Source: Siphonodentalium dalli (lineage: Eukaryota; Mollusca; Scaphopoda; Gadilida; Siphonodentaliidae). Taken from it: DNA of 64,000 bases. Below are positions 32,723-43,780 of the stretch, piece after piece. The notes beneath the pieces were generated by a model. The model was not told the DNA's origin, searched no databases, and was given only the letters and a program-made list of their open reading frames with translations. Where the stretch lies: assembly GCA_032622095.1 (NCBI GenBank), contig CP136067.1, positions 174,380,556-174,444,555 on the forward strand. The letters are read 5' to 3'. Positions within the stretch are counted from its first letter, which is position 1. Each line of letters opens with the position of its first letter. The position numbers and the translations under genes are program-made.

Positions 32723-33082
32723 ATACTTTACTGACAGTTCTTGTTATAACCATCATAACATATATATCAGCTGTATATTTTTTAGTCCAAGTTTCCTCGT
32801 ATGCAAACCAGCTACATGTAGTTAAACCGTGGAGTGAGATGCTACCATCTCGTTCTACCGATATCACAAGCTTCACCTGCTTGAAAGTTCCCAATTGGAC
32901 TGCCATTGGTTTACATTTTCCCGAATGGTAGTAGCCCAGATCCCTTTATCACTTAGGGTAGGGTAATCTCTTATTCTGTTCATAACTTGAAGGCACCAAA
33001 TACTGCAAAAAGTAGTGCGTGTAATCTAGTTTTGTCTTAATCATAATGAAGTGTCGATTCTAAGACTGTCTTCTCTTTTCAG

Positions 33083-33138
33083 TTCTGTTTTAGTCCCGAT
33101 GGATGCTTTGGATCTTTGCTGGCAAATCTTCTACAGAG
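33083..33138 (+). CDS. IAH1: IAH1-like GDSL esterase, exon 2
   Basis: Residues 20-38, FCFSPDGCFGSLLANLLQR, corresponding to the F-x-x-x-G-G-W-G-A-x-L-A-D segment after the GDS block of IAH1 proteins. The acceptor is CTTTTCAG and the donor AG|GTAATA. The exon is 56 bp and ends two bases into an arginine codon completed in exon 3. It lies 360 bp downstream of the giant palindrome. Confidence 0.88.
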
Positions 33139-33429
33139 GTAATAGACTGAGAGCCCAGAGGGTTTCAATTACACTATTGCGTACAAAAGGTTTGATGCCC
33201 TCAATTTGGTATAACCCTTGAACCATCGCAGACAACCCATTTCTTATGCTTCGCGATCCTGGTGAATCATCATCTATATATAATTAAAAGTAAAAACATC
33301 AGACAGGAGGGGGTGGGTACAAAAGCCTTCTTATCAATAAATGCCAGGAAACTTTGTTACTTATGTTATGTTTTTGTGAACATTAATGGATATTTAATAA
33401 AACAAATTCTGGATGTACATGTACCCTAT

Positions 33430-33740
33430 AGTGTAACGGCACAGATATTTAGTACCATAGGAACCTGTGCACCTGCGATTATGAGGTCTGTCCGAATAAT
33501 TTTGTTTGTGGAGTTATCCCCCTTTTTCGATTTAGAAAATTTTAAATACAAGAGTATACCTTTGTCCGAGCTGTTATTCCTATATTTTTTTGTTAATTTT
33601 TTTAAAAACTTGGTACAGATATTTAGTACCATGGGAACCTGTGCACCTGCAATTATGAGGTCTGTCCAACTTTGTATTGGAGTTAACACCCATTTTCAAT
33701 ACAGTGGGGGTGGGGGTATAGTGACCTTAGTCCCACCTGG
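33430..33740. repeat. Two-copy degenerate tandem repeat in IAH1 intron 2
   Basis: CAGATATTTAGTACCATAGG with AACCTGTGCACCTGC, then ATTATGAGGTCTGTCC, occurs at about 33439 and again at about 33616, roughly 177 bp apart. It closes on a GGGGGTGGGGGTAT tract, like the end of the repeat at 22815-23430. Non-coding. Confidence 0.6.
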
Positions 33741-34215
33741 GACAGGCCAATCTCTGGTTGAAAATTAGTTTTGGGTTTTTGGAGCACCTGTAAACACCAG
33801 GATTGCAAAACATAAGAATGCATTTTATGTGATGATTCAAGGGTGATACCAAATCGAGGGCATCAATCAGTGATTGTTTTGTGGAGTTATTGCTATTCTT
33901 TACTAAACGTAAATTAGCATGAATACTGCATGGTGCTGTTGTTCAAGTTAATTCTTTGTCAAAAAGTATGCATGTCATATTATGTAAGCTAAAAATACCA
34001 AGGTTCTTCACAGTTGAGATTTGGTTTCCCTCTAAATAATAAGAAATATATCTAATAATTTCTGGCAGATTAAAAAATTATATCTAATAAGAAAATCTCT
34101 TCCAGTGGCAATATGTTATTTGATGCTTTAGAATAAAGATGAAAATATTATTTATAGTATTGTAATCATTAGCCTAGAAACTATTTACATCTTTTATTAC
34201 CTTCATAATTTCCAG

Positions 34216-34435
34216 GAAATGTGATGTCATCAACAGAGGATACTCAGGGTATAATATCCTATGGTGTAAGCATATGCTTCCGAAAATCATAAACAAAGAT
34301 ATAGCGAAAGACATAGCAGCCTTCACGATTTTCCTTGGTGCTAATGATAGCAACAGCAAGGAAATTAACCCCAGACAGCATGTACCACTCCCCGAATACA
34401 GACAATCACTCGTCGATGTTGTTAACTATCTGCAG
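34216..34435 (+). CDS. IAH1: IAH1-like GDSL esterase, exon 3
   Basis: Residues 38-111. It contains NRGYSGYN (44-51), the block II glycine region of the oxyanion hole, and FLGANDSNS (77-85), block III with N81. It continues through NPRQHVPLPEYRQSL to NYLQ, close to the human pattern N-P-K-Q-H-I-P-L-x-E-Y. The acceptor is AATTTCCAG and the donor CAG|GTGAGT; 220 bp, ending in phase 0. Confidence 0.95.
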
Positions 34436-34570
34436 GTGAGTGATACTTTTGTTTATTCCTCTTTTGTTTTTTCATCTTTAGGCACCTTATTTGAAGGAGG
34501 GTGTCACCCCGTTCAATCCTGAATAAATGTACAGTACCAGCTAACAGAGAGGAGTGAATCCTGGGTATTG

Positions 34571-34806
34571 CAGTGATGTCCTAAATAATCAACTCCTTAA
34601 CCACAGCAGTATTAATTATGGGTAACTTTTCAGGATTTAGTCGGAAATATGACTTGTTGCCATTCATCGGAAGCTGCCATTCATCAGAAAGCTCTCACTG
34701 AGAGCTTTCCAAATGAATGGTATTAAGCCATATTTCCAACTAAATCCTGAAAAGTTATCCATAATTCTGCTGTGATTAAGGAGTCAATTATTTAGGGCAT
34801 TACTGT
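34571..34806. mobile_element. Palindromic MITE (family P), full length
   Basis: CAGTGATGTCCTAAATAATC at the left mirrors ATTATTTAGGGCATTACTG at the right. Between lie CCTTAACCACAGCAG, GGTAACTTTTCAGG and GATTTAGTCGGAAATATG with their complements, plus a duplicated ATTCATCxGAAAGC at the centre. The element is one large hairpin without coding capacity. Relatives are at 2668, 24522, 44512 and 45557. Confidence 0.75.
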
Positions 34807-34879
34807 AGTTTATAAATTACAATACATAGTAATTTCATACTAATATTAATTATTTTCTGAAGTAATATCATTACTTTTG

Positions 34880-36705
34880 ACATATCAAGAGGTACCGATT
34901 GAAGTTCTTCTCCAAAGAGATATGTAAGCTAAACTCAAAAAAGGCTACTGGCATTGACGGTATCTCAGCGAAAATGCTGAAAATATGTAACTCAGCAATC
35001 CACGTGCCTTTGAGTAATCTTTTTAACCACTCTCTGTCTGTCATTGCTTTCCCGGATAGCCTTAAAGTTGCTCAAGTGACACCTATACACAAGAAAAATG
35101 ATATTTTGAGTAAGGAAAACTACAGGCCTGTTAGTATTTTACCTACTATATCAAAATTATTTGAGAAAGTGATAAATTCACAGCTACAAATGCATTTTGA
35201 CTCAAGTTTAACCCTGCTCTCTCAGCTTTTAGGAAGCATCATGGATGCAGTGACGTAATGTTAAGTGCCATTGAAGACTGGCACAGGGCACTTGACAAGC
35301 ATGAAAGTGTTGCCGCTGTAATGATGGACCTTTCAAAGGCTTTTGATTGTCTACCTCATGATCTTATGTTAGAGAAACTACGTACATATAATCTTTGTGA
35401 AAAGTCGGTGTCTTATATGGGGAGCTATCTTTCTGGTCGCAGACAATGCATTAAACTTGGCTCCAGTGTATATTCCTGGAGGTGCATCACCAAGGGTGTA
35501 CCACAAGGATCCATACTGGGCCCAACCATGTTTAACATCTTTCTGAATGACATTTTCGGCTTTGTGAAGGACTGCTCCCTTTATAATTATGCAGACGATA
35601 ACACAATTTCCTTCTCTCACAAGGACCCTGATGTTGTTCGGAGCACTCTGGAATCTGATAGCCTTCATCTCATTGAGTGGTTCGCACTAAATGGCATGAA
35701 GGCAAATCCAGAGAAGTTCCAAGCAATATCATTGGGTCCCAAAAGTAAATCTATAACTTGCATAAATGCTTCACATCTTATCCCATGTATCGAGGAAGTG
35801 AAATTACTCGGTATAACTCTGGACTGTAAATTGACGTTTAACACTCACATTGATTCGCTATGTTCAAAGGCATCAAGGCAGCTAAATGTCTTAAAGAGAC
35901 TTGGACATATGCTGACCCTCTCAGGCAAAAAATGTATCTTCAAATCTTTCATCCTCTCAAATTTTAATTACTGCCCTCTTACCTGGCATTTCTGCAGACT
36001 GCAGTGTGTCTTCTCCTAAAGCTTGCAAACTGTGAGCATCTACATCTCCAAAGACTCAGACTTATGGCACTCACAGTTTTAAAAATACTAAAGAAGGACA
36101 TTAGCACTCCTTCCTATTTGGACTGCCTGGTGAAACGTAAACATAGTTCATACTCTTTTAGAAATTCTGAGACTCTGGAACTGCCATCACCTGATACTAC
36201 TACTTTCGGTTTAAGCTCGTTTAGATTCATGGTACCTAAAGTGTGGAATTCACTTCCAGAGTCATGCAGAACCGCAGAGACGATGAAAGACTTTGAATGT
36301 ATGTTACAAACCTGGAATGGTTTTAAATGTAAATGCAGTGCCTGTAGGATATCCTAATTATATGTATATGTTTTGTATTTTAATCCTCACTCTCTGGTCT
36401 GGTATCTCTGAATGGAACTAAACGTGTTATCCAGGAATGAAATATGGACTCGTTGTGCACATTACTGTGCCGTATATGAATATACAAATTTGTGTCTTAC
36501 GCTTTTGATTGAGTCAGGGCTACCTGTCCTCAGGGATTTTACTCGTCTTTTACAATGTTTTAGCTAATATACATGTAATTTATTTTTCAGATAGGTTGTG
36601 TTTAATTCACTGTTACTGTTTATGTACATATTCATTGTTTTACAAGTCAGTTAAGAGCTCAATGCTCATGTTTGTAACTTTGAACTTTTGAACTTTGAAG
36701 ACTGA
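34880..36705 (+). pseudogene. CR1/Jockey-type LINE, 5'-truncated and frameshifted
   Basis: Three frames joined by two frameshifts (near 35258 and 36004) encode one reverse transcriptase region. The first has KKATGIDGISAKMLK and NYRPVSILPTISKLFEKV. The second has DLSKAFDCLPHDL (first catalytic aspartate), KGVPQGSILGP, YADDN (the catalytic Y-A-D-D box) and LLGITLDCKLTF. The third has the C-terminal tail (FRFMVPKVWNSLPES). No endonuclease domain remains. The 3' end is a short run of TTTGAACTTTTGAAC at about 36675-36700, typical of LINE tails with a simple repeat. It lies in IAH1 intron 3, sense strand. Dead because of the frame changes. Clade placement is by motif style only. Confidence 0.85.
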
Positions 36706-37126
36706 ATTACATCCTAATTTGTTGTTTGGGCTAAGAAAGTAAAGATGTAAAACATATGTTGCTATAAACGCTGCATAACAGTCATACCGGGGGGGGGGGG
36801 GGGTTAAATTTGTACCTGGTTGATGAAGTGTTGTGGATGTTTAGTTGAAGCCCCCATGATTGTTTAATTACTTATTGACGGATGTAACCAAATTGTGATT
36901 GACCCCCTCCCATGGTGTCTGATGCATGAAGATTACGATAGACGAGCATCAGTTTTATCACGCAACACAACCCAATTATTTAAAACTCTCCACCACTGTC
37001 ATCATTTCATGACTTCATATGTCCCCCTCCTGTCTTCTAGTTTCTCATCTCCCCTCTCTCTCCCTCTCCCCTTCTCTCTCCTGCTAGAAAGTGTCAAGAT
37101 TTGGTCGATATTTTTTCATTGGATTT
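36706..37126. other. IAH1 intron 3, nothing recognised
   Basis: Holds a 17-base G run at about 36789 and a CT-rich stretch near 37025-37085. No exon or element boundary found. Confidence 0.45.
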
Positions 37127-37392
37127 TTAACCCTTCCATGACTGGAGCTTCCTAAAATTTGGCGAAAACCCTGTGCCAATGCATTCTCTTATATATGTGA
37201 GTCTCCCATGGGGAGCCTCACATATATAAGCGAATACATTGGCCTAACAATATTAACCTTGGCCTTGTAAGCCAGTGCATTCTCTTATATATGCGAGGCG
37301 ACCTATGGGAGACTTTGCATATATATAAGAGAATACATAGACACAGGATCTTTAATACTGCACCAGCTCAGCTCCCGTCATAAAAGGGTTAA
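37127..37392. mobile_element. TTAA MITE, family A, copy 3 (complete)
   Basis: 266 bp including TTAA at both ends: TTAACCCTTCCATGACTGG ... CGTCATAAAAGGGTTAA. Two CATTCTCTTATATAT modules and two complements are arranged as back-to-back hairpins. The clearest uninterrupted copy, useful as the family reference. Confidence 0.8.
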
Positions 37393-37672
37393 TGGGTCCT
37401 TTGCCTGGAATTCTGAATAAACTTTAATATAGAGGTTGAAAATATACCGGAATCGCGCATCATATACAGAGTGCATACCAGTATGCCTATTCTGAAGTAA
37501 ATAAGGGTTGGATCTAAAATCCAGACATGTAATTGAAAAGGAACTATAACAAAAGTACTATTAATCATAATTTCTAAAAGTGTCATAGCAGCAAAATATT
37601 AACAATATTGGTTGAAAATCTCTGCCATAGGTATGTTTCAATATTTATTTGTCCTATTACATATATAGAGGA

Positions 37673-37801
37673 TCTCACATGAGTTTCTATTTTATACGGA
37701 ATTTATCAACCGAGTTCACTAAATTCGATTTGAGCCGAGGCTCAAATAGAATTTAGAGGACGAGGTTGATAAATTACGTATAAAATAGGACGAGTGTGAG
37801 A
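37673..37801. repeat. 129-bp foldback hairpin
   Basis: TCTCACATGAGTTTCTATTT at the left pairs with a right arm ending AAAATAGGACGAGTGTGAGA. Stems of about 60 bp with several mismatches surround a short CGAG loop flanked by TTGAGC and GCTCAA. Probably a foldback MITE in IAH1 intron 3. Confidence 0.6.
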
Positions 37802-38075
37802 TACCTTTTATGACATGATCAAATAAACCCGAAGCAACGCGAAATATTCATCGAAAACAACAATCATAAACTACAGAAGATCGCAAGTTATTTGAAGAAC
37901 GCCGTGACGTCATCACACGCGCTGATATTAAACGTGTCTATTACCGATAATTATGAAACTGCTTTTATGGTCAAATTATGTGATAAAATTTATGAGTATA
38001 TTACATGAAGATTAAAATAAACCACTTTCATTTGAATCATGTTTTAATATAAGACTAATTGTCATCTTTTTTCAG

Positions 38076-38163
38076 GATGTTGGTATTCAAAGAGAGAAAA
38101 TAATTCTCATAGCTCCGCCTCCATGTAATTTTGATGTATGGGCGAAAGCGCTAGCAGCTAGAG
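38076..38163 (+). CDS. IAH1: IAH1-like GDSL esterase, exon 4
   Basis: Residues 112-141, DVGIQREKIILIAPPPCNFD then VWAKALAAR, matching the V-I-L-I-T-P-x-P-x-x-E-x-x-W strand and loop of IAH1 proteins. The acceptor is TTTTTTCAG and the donor AGAG|GTGAGT; 88 bp, ending one base into an aspartate codon. Confidence 0.93.
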
Positions 38164-38469
38164 GTGAGTCCGATTAATAGCCAGGTTGAGCCACACATGT
38201 GTAACATGCATTACTAGGTATCACTATGGAGATATACATATGTACTTAGCAGTGAAAAGCACATAGGGGTAATTTCACGCCTCGGGAGTCGGAACTCACA
38301 CGTTAATAGATATGTGCCCAACATGCAGCCACAGGTGTAAACAATAGATGTTGGTGAGGACAAGCTGTATCCAATATTATGCTTAATTGGCTTCAATCAA
38401 AATAACATCTTCCTGCGCAGACAAATCCCATTCACCCATTCCTGCATAGTGTTGGTCGCTCCTTGCTGC

Positions 38470-38940
38470 TCCTAGTTTGTCTATTTTTTGCAAATTTATG
38501 ACCATTAGTGAACAACGTCAACCAATTTCATTCATATTTGTATATGGATCTTTCACAGCAATATCTCGAACGAATTCGAAAACCATATTTGTCCGATCCT
38601 TTTTACCTGAGGTACAGCCCTTAGTTTGTCTATTTTTTAAGAGCAAAAACTTCAACAAATATGTCAACTGATTACATTCATATATGATATGTGGACCTTT
38701 CACAACAATTTCATGATCGAGATCGAAAGCCAGGTTTGTCCAATTTATTTTACCTGACTTACGACCCTTAGTTTGTCTATTTTTAGCAATTTTATGACAG
38801 TGCAAAAACTTTGACAAATGTCAACCGATTTCATTTCATATTGGGTATATGGATCTTTCACAACAATATCTTGATTGAGTTCAAAAAACCAGGTTTGTCC
38901 TATGTGTTTTATTTACCTGAGTTTCAGTTTTAGAACTTTT
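38470..38940. repeat. Degenerate tandem repeat, about 125-bp unit, three to four copies
   Basis: Copies share CCTTAGTTTGTCTATTTTT, then a TCAACxxATTTCATTCATAT phrase, TATGGATCTTTCACA and GTTTGTCC. Order and wording parallel the unit at 39272-40730, suggesting a common ancestor. Non-coding, IAH1 intron 4. Confidence 0.6.
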
Positions 38941-39138
38941 GTTTTTGCTCAAACATATCTGACTCATGAATAATCTCCCTTTAAAATTTAATAGTAGGCC
39001 TACCTATAGAAAAGGCGCTTAGATTACTAAGTATTAGGAATTCAAATGGCAGCATGAAATCTTTTTAATTTTCAGCTACCATATGAGGAACTAATTTCTG
39101 TGATGGTGACAACATTTGTCACCTGAGTTCCACCTTAA

Positions 39139-40800
39139 TTAACCCTTTCATGATGGGAGAATATGTGCCATGCATTCTCTTATATATGCGAGTTTCCCAT
39201 TGGAGCATCACATATATAAGAGAATGCACTAGCTTAAAAGGTCAAAGTAACTATTGTTAGGCCAATGTATTTTTAGTCGAGTTTTTTTCCAAAACTCGAC
39301 TTATAGTTTGATGAGGGACGGTGGGCGGGAGGCGGACGGGCAGGTGGGCGACGTGTTTTGCTTATAACTCAACCGTTTATTGACGGATTAAAAAAAAATT
39401 GGTGTGTGAGTACATATCCATGCACGTAAGCTGCAGACAAAAAATCGGGTTCGTCCGTACATTTATTACAGAGTTATGGCCCTTTGCCATTTTTCACTGA
39501 TTTTAGGCTCGTTAGCACAACAACTTCAACAAACGTTATCTGATTCGATTGAAATTTGGGATATAGGTGTCTCCCAAGAATATCTCGGACGAGTTCGAAA
39601 ACCGGCATGGTCCGATAAATTGGGATAGAGTTATGGCCCTTAATTAGTCATTTTTCACGAATTTTCAGCTCGTTAGCGCGATAACTTCAACAAACGTTAT
39701 CCGATTTAATTGAAATTTGGTATATAGGTGTCTCCCAAGAATATCTCGTACGAGTTCGAAAACCGGCCTGGTCCGATAAAATTTGATAGAGTTATGGCCC
39801 TTAATTAGTCATTTTTCACGAATTTTCAGCTCGTTAGCGCGATAACTTCAACAAACGTTATCTGATTTGATTGAAATTTGGTATATAGGTGTCTCCCAAG
39901 AATATCTCGGACGAGTTCGAAAACCGGCCTGGTCCGATAAAATTTGATAGAGTTATGGCCCTTAATTAGTCATTTTTCACGAATTTTCAGCTCGTTAGCG
40001 CGATAACTTCAACAAACGTTATCCGATTTGATTGAAATTTGGAATATAGGTGTCTCCCAAGAATATCTCGGACGAGTTCGAAAACCGGCATGGTCCGATA
40101 AATTGGGATAGGGTTATGGCCCTTAATTAGTCATTTTTCACGAATTTTCAGCTCGTTAGCGCGATAACTTCAACAAAGGTTATCCGATTTGATTGAAATT
40201 TGGTATATAGGTGTCTCCCAAGAATATCTCAGTCGAGTTCGAAAACCGGCCAGGTCCGATAAAATTTGATAGAGTTATGGCCCTTAATTAGTCATTTTTC
40301 ACGAATTTTCAGCTCGTTAGCGCGATAACTTCAACAAACGTTATCCGATTTGATTGAAATTTGGTATATAGGTGTCTTCCAATAATATCCTGGACGAGTT
40401 CGAAAACCAGCCTGGCCCAATAAAATTTGATAGAGTTATGGCCCTTAATTAGTCATTTTTTCGTGAATTTTTAGCTCGTTAGCGCGATAACTTCAACAAA
40501 CGTCCTCCGATTTGTTTAAAATTTGGAATAGACATACTTGCCAAGAATATTTCGGACGAGTTCGAAAACCAGCCTGGCCCGATAAAATTTGATGGAGTTA
40601 TGGTCCTTAATTAGTCATTTTTCGATTTTACCTATTAATTAGTCTACCAATACTGATGCACACCAATTGGCAGTAGCCACCGGCGGTAAGCCACCGAAAA
40701 CGAGACACAGCATCTCTGATGCCACCTCTTGTCTTATATATGCGAGGCTCCCTCAAGGTTTTATCCAAATTCCAGGAAGCTCCAGTCATGGAAGGGTTAA
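39139..40800. mobile_element. TTAA MITE, family A, copy 4, split by a repeat-array element
   Basis: The left part (39139-39271) starts TTAACCCTTTCATGA and reaches GGCCAATGTATT. The right part (about 40731-40800) resumes CTTATATATGCGAGG and ends CATGGAAGGGTTAA. Together they make one ordinary family A copy. Confidence 0.7.
39272..40730. repeat. Element with seven to eight degenerate 183-bp tandem units
   Basis: Opens with a short hairpin (AGTCGAG, T-rich, CTCGACT), then repeats a unit containing GCGCGATAACTTCAACAAAC, TTGAAATTTGGTATATAGG, TGTCTCCCAAGAATATCTCG, GACGAGTTCGAAAACCGG and GAGTTATGGCCCTTAATTAG. It interrupts a family A MITE, so it is the younger of the two. Units at the centre are the most alike and those at the right edge the most diverged. 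No coding frame. Confidence 0.75.
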
Positions 40801-40824
40801 CCCATCTTTGCATTCACCTTTCAG

Positions 40825-40949
40825 ATCCACCAGTCGAATGTGGTAAGGACGAGAAACTTACATCACAATATGCCGAGGCATGTTTGAGTGCAGCGAAGGA
40901 ATGTGGCACGAAGTCTGTCGACCTCTATAATGAGATGCTCAAACATAGT
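40825..40949 (+). CDS. IAH1: IAH1-like GDSL esterase, exon 5
   Basis: Residues 141-182: PPVECGKDEKLTSQYAEACL, SAAKECGTKSVDLYNEMLKH, then S. This matches the Y-A-x-A-C-L-x-x-A-x-x-x-G-T-x-x-x-D-L segment of the family. The acceptor CACCTTTCAG begins 21 bp after a family A MITE ends. The donor is AGT|GTAAGT; 125 bp, ending in phase 0. Confidence 0.94.
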
Positions 40950-40989
40950 GTAAGTATTCATACTGCTTATCCATGTTACAAATCAGTTT

Positions 40990-41386
40990 TTAACCCTTTA
41001 ACCAGCTTTAACCAACAAAACGGCCAAAACCGGCCAAATAAAGCTTCAACAGCCTAAAATATCTTCGGTCTGTCTCAATAGAACCATACAAATATGGATA
41101 TCATTGGAACCGGCTCCTTGACCACATTGTGATAGTTACAGTTATGCCCTGTGCCAATGCATTCTCTTATATATGCGAGTCAACCATAGGTCGCCTCGCA
41201 TATATAAGAGAATGCATTGGCCTAAAAAACACTTTTTACCATTTTTTCTTACATTCTTTAACAATTTTATAATTTTTAATGTGTTAAGCCAATGCATTCT
41301 CTTATATATGTGAGGCGACCTATGGTCGACTCGCATATATAAGAGAATGCATTGGCACAGGGCCGTTCTGTTGGGTAAAGGGTTAA
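40990..41386. mobile_element. TTAA MITE, family A2, copy 1
   Basis: 397 bp bounded by TTAACCCTTTAACCAG and GGGTAAAGGGTTAA. It has different outer sequence from family A but the same inner hairpins (AATGCATTCTCTTATATAT ... CTATGG ... complement), twice. The copy at 61032-61431 is the same element in reverse orientation. Confidence 0.75.
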
Positions 41387-41550
41387 ACATATTTATTTTT
41401 CATGATTTTATTTGTCACTTGGACTGGGGTCCTCGGTGGTCAGTCCATCCAGCGCTGGCAACGCTGGTTCAAATATCAATACATGCGGATTTGTGATCAA
41501 CACAAACTGGGTAACCTAATTCATTTATCTGTTCAAGTTTGTCAGTTCCT

Positions 41551-41621
41551 GTCTGGGGGTGGTTCCTTTCTGGGGGTGGTTCCTTTCTGGGGGTGGTTCC
41601 TTTCCGGGGGTGGTTGGTTTC
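41551..41621. repeat. 17-bp minisatellite, four copies
   Basis: CTGGGGGTGGTTCCTTT repeats head to tail, the last copy with CCGGGGG. Short frames on both strands across it are artefacts. Confidence 0.85.
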
Positions 41622-41819
41622 TACGTGCAGTGGAGTGATTTCCTGGTCAAATTTACACTTTGCGCAGTCTATCCTCCACACGTCAAATCGGCAATGTCAT
41701 ATGGCTAAACATCTGAGCCGACAATAATTAATGAATAATCGTGATTTCCTAATGTAATTACACCATTTAAAGACATCGTGAAGTGATTTATGAACCGTTT
41801 GTGATTCAACCTGATGCCT

Positions 41820-42195
41820 TTAAAGACATATGATGGACTTGTTCAAGTTAGTGAAACTGATAAGAAAGTACCCAGGTGCTATGCCAACCTGCGGAATGTA
41901 GCATTTTTACTAACATCGCCAAAAATGTCAAAGAAATCGACCATACCACTCCCTAGAAAACATTGTCTGAACTATGCTCAATTGTAAATATTTACATCAC
42001 GATTCGTGATGCAACTATCGGCAATAAACTCACACAAATGATTTTGACATTGATAGTCATTGCATTTAATTAATATATTAGAATGGAAGTGTCTGTTGTC
42101 AATTTGGATTAATATTCGTAGAAATAACAACTTTCAGCAAGATTATTCTCCATTTCTATTTTATCACACAAACGGAATGTTTCACATCACTTTAA
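41820..42195. mobile_element. TTAA MITE, family C, copy 2 (inverted)
   Basis: Reads TTAAAGACATATGATGG at the left and TTTCACATCACTTTAA at the right, the reverse complement of the order at 3092 and 55436. Non-coding, IAH1 intron 5. Confidence 0.65.
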
Positions 42196-42988
42196 ACTGT
42201 AATTATATTAGGATACTTATAATTATATCTCAGTGAAAAACATCAACCTGAAAGTGCATTTTGAATTTGAAATATTAGGACATTTATAGTGATATAGTTG
42301 TGACGTTGCTTGTTGAAGTGACTGAATTTCTAAACTCAATGTACTTCTGTGATGCCCTGTTATTATACTATTTGTATACATAAGAATTTTAGAAACCCAT
42401 GGCAAAATATTGTAAAAGATTAATTGTTTTGTGGTGGTCCAATTTTCGTGATTTTCGATGTTGTTCTATTCCACAAATTTAAGAACCCCTCGATGTATGT
42501 TCATCAATAAACTTTTGACTGACTTGAAATTACACCATGCGGTTTCCAATTTTGGACAATACATTGTATAATGTGGAAACTATTCATATGGGACTATACC
42601 ATACCATGATCAGTCAGATTCTAAGTTCATTAAATCAATTTATGGAAGATATATGAATTTAAATCCATTCTCGCGGTATTTTTGAGGAATAACTATTTTA
42701 ATAAGCTTTGATTACTTATGTAATCACACCATGTTGTTACTTTATCAATACATGCTACAAAAGACTAATCCTGTAATGTGTTAATTATGACTGCAGTCAT
42801 CTGCTCAACTTCCATCAGCACCAAGGCATCTACACCTCTGATATTTGAGTTTTATGGCCTTCTTATCTGTTCCTATACTATACTTCCTTTACAAAATTAT
42901 TAAAAATATTTTCTTGAAAACCTTGGAAAACCATGAGAAACTTTTTGGTGTATAGGAACCCTTTTTGACATCTCTTGTTTTCTTTCAG
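42196..42988. other. IAH1 intron 5, 3' part, nothing recognised
   Basis: AT-rich intron ending in a good pyrimidine tract, TTGTTTTCTTTCAG, before exon 6. No element found. Confidence 0.5.
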
Positions 42989-43162
42989 GATTGGAGAGGT
43001 TTCCTTAATGACGGTCTTCACCTGTCGGAGAAAGGATCAACATTTCTATTTGAACAGCTGAAACCAATCATCGAAAAGCTAACATCCGACATTCCGATTC
43101 AGTTCCCAGAATGGTTTGAAGTAGACTATGAGAATCCCGGAGCTACATTCAGTGCTGAATGA
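42989..43162 (+). CDS. IAH1: IAH1-like GDSL esterase, exon 6 (last)
   Basis: Residues 183-239 and the TGA stop. DWRGFLNDGLHLSEKG carries block V, D190 and H193 of the catalytic triad, followed by FLFEQLKPIIEKL and a C-terminal tail ending GATFSAE. The acceptor is TTTCTTTCAG. No canonical AATAAA is seen before the MITE that begins about 95 bp downstream, so the 3' end may use a variant signal or reach into that MITE. Confidence 0.95.
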   Translation, partial: DWRGFLNDGLHLSEKGSTFLFEQLKPIIEKLTSDIPIQFPEWFEVDYENPGATFSAE

Positions 43163-43256
43163 TCTCAGTCTTCTTCTAGTTGTTATTTAGATTGTATTTG
43201 AGTAAAGATGTATTAAGGTTTCCAGACCTCCATTTACAACAACATACGGAATGAAA

Positions 43257-43519
43257 TTTAATCCTTTCATCAATGGGAGCAACACTGAAGCAGCATTAAA
43301 GATCCTGTGCCAGTGCATTCTCTTATATATGTGAGTCTCCTATAGGGAGCCTCGCATATATAAGATAATGCACTTGCTTACAATGTATAGGTAAATATTG
43401 TAAGCCAATGTATTTTCTTATATATGCGGGGCTCCCTATGGGAGATTCGCATATATAAGAGAATGCATTGTCACAAGGTTTTGCAGAATTTCAGGAAGCT
43501 CCAGTCATGGAAGTGTTAA
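43257..43519. mobile_element. TTAA MITE, family A, copy 5
   Basis: About 263 bp, from TTTAATCCTTTCATCA to CAGTCATGGAAGTGTTAA, with the usual two hairpin modules. It begins less than 100 bp after the IAH1 stop codon. Its right end seeds the minisatellite that follows. Confidence 0.75.
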
Positions 43520-43780
43520 CTATAAAACAGTATTGAATTCCCTCATGGAAGTGTTAACTATAAAACAATATTGAATTCCCTCATGGAAGTGTTAACTATA
43601 AAACAGTATCGAATTCCCTCATTGAAGTGTTAACTATAAAACAGTATTGAATTCCCTCATGGAAGTGTTAACTATAAAACAGTATTGAATTCCCTCATGG
43701 AAGTGTTAACTATAAAACAGTATTGAATTCATTGAATTCCCTCATTGAAGTGTTAACTATAAAACAGTATTGAATTCCCT
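43505..43780. repeat. 38-bp minisatellite, seven copies
   Basis: CATGGAAGTGTTAACTAT then AAAACAGTATTGAATTCCCT repeats at 43506, 43544, 43582, 43620, 43658, 43696 and 43742; the last interval has an 8-bp insert. The first part of the unit is the terminal 15 bp of the MITE, the rest its right flank. Confidence 0.9.
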
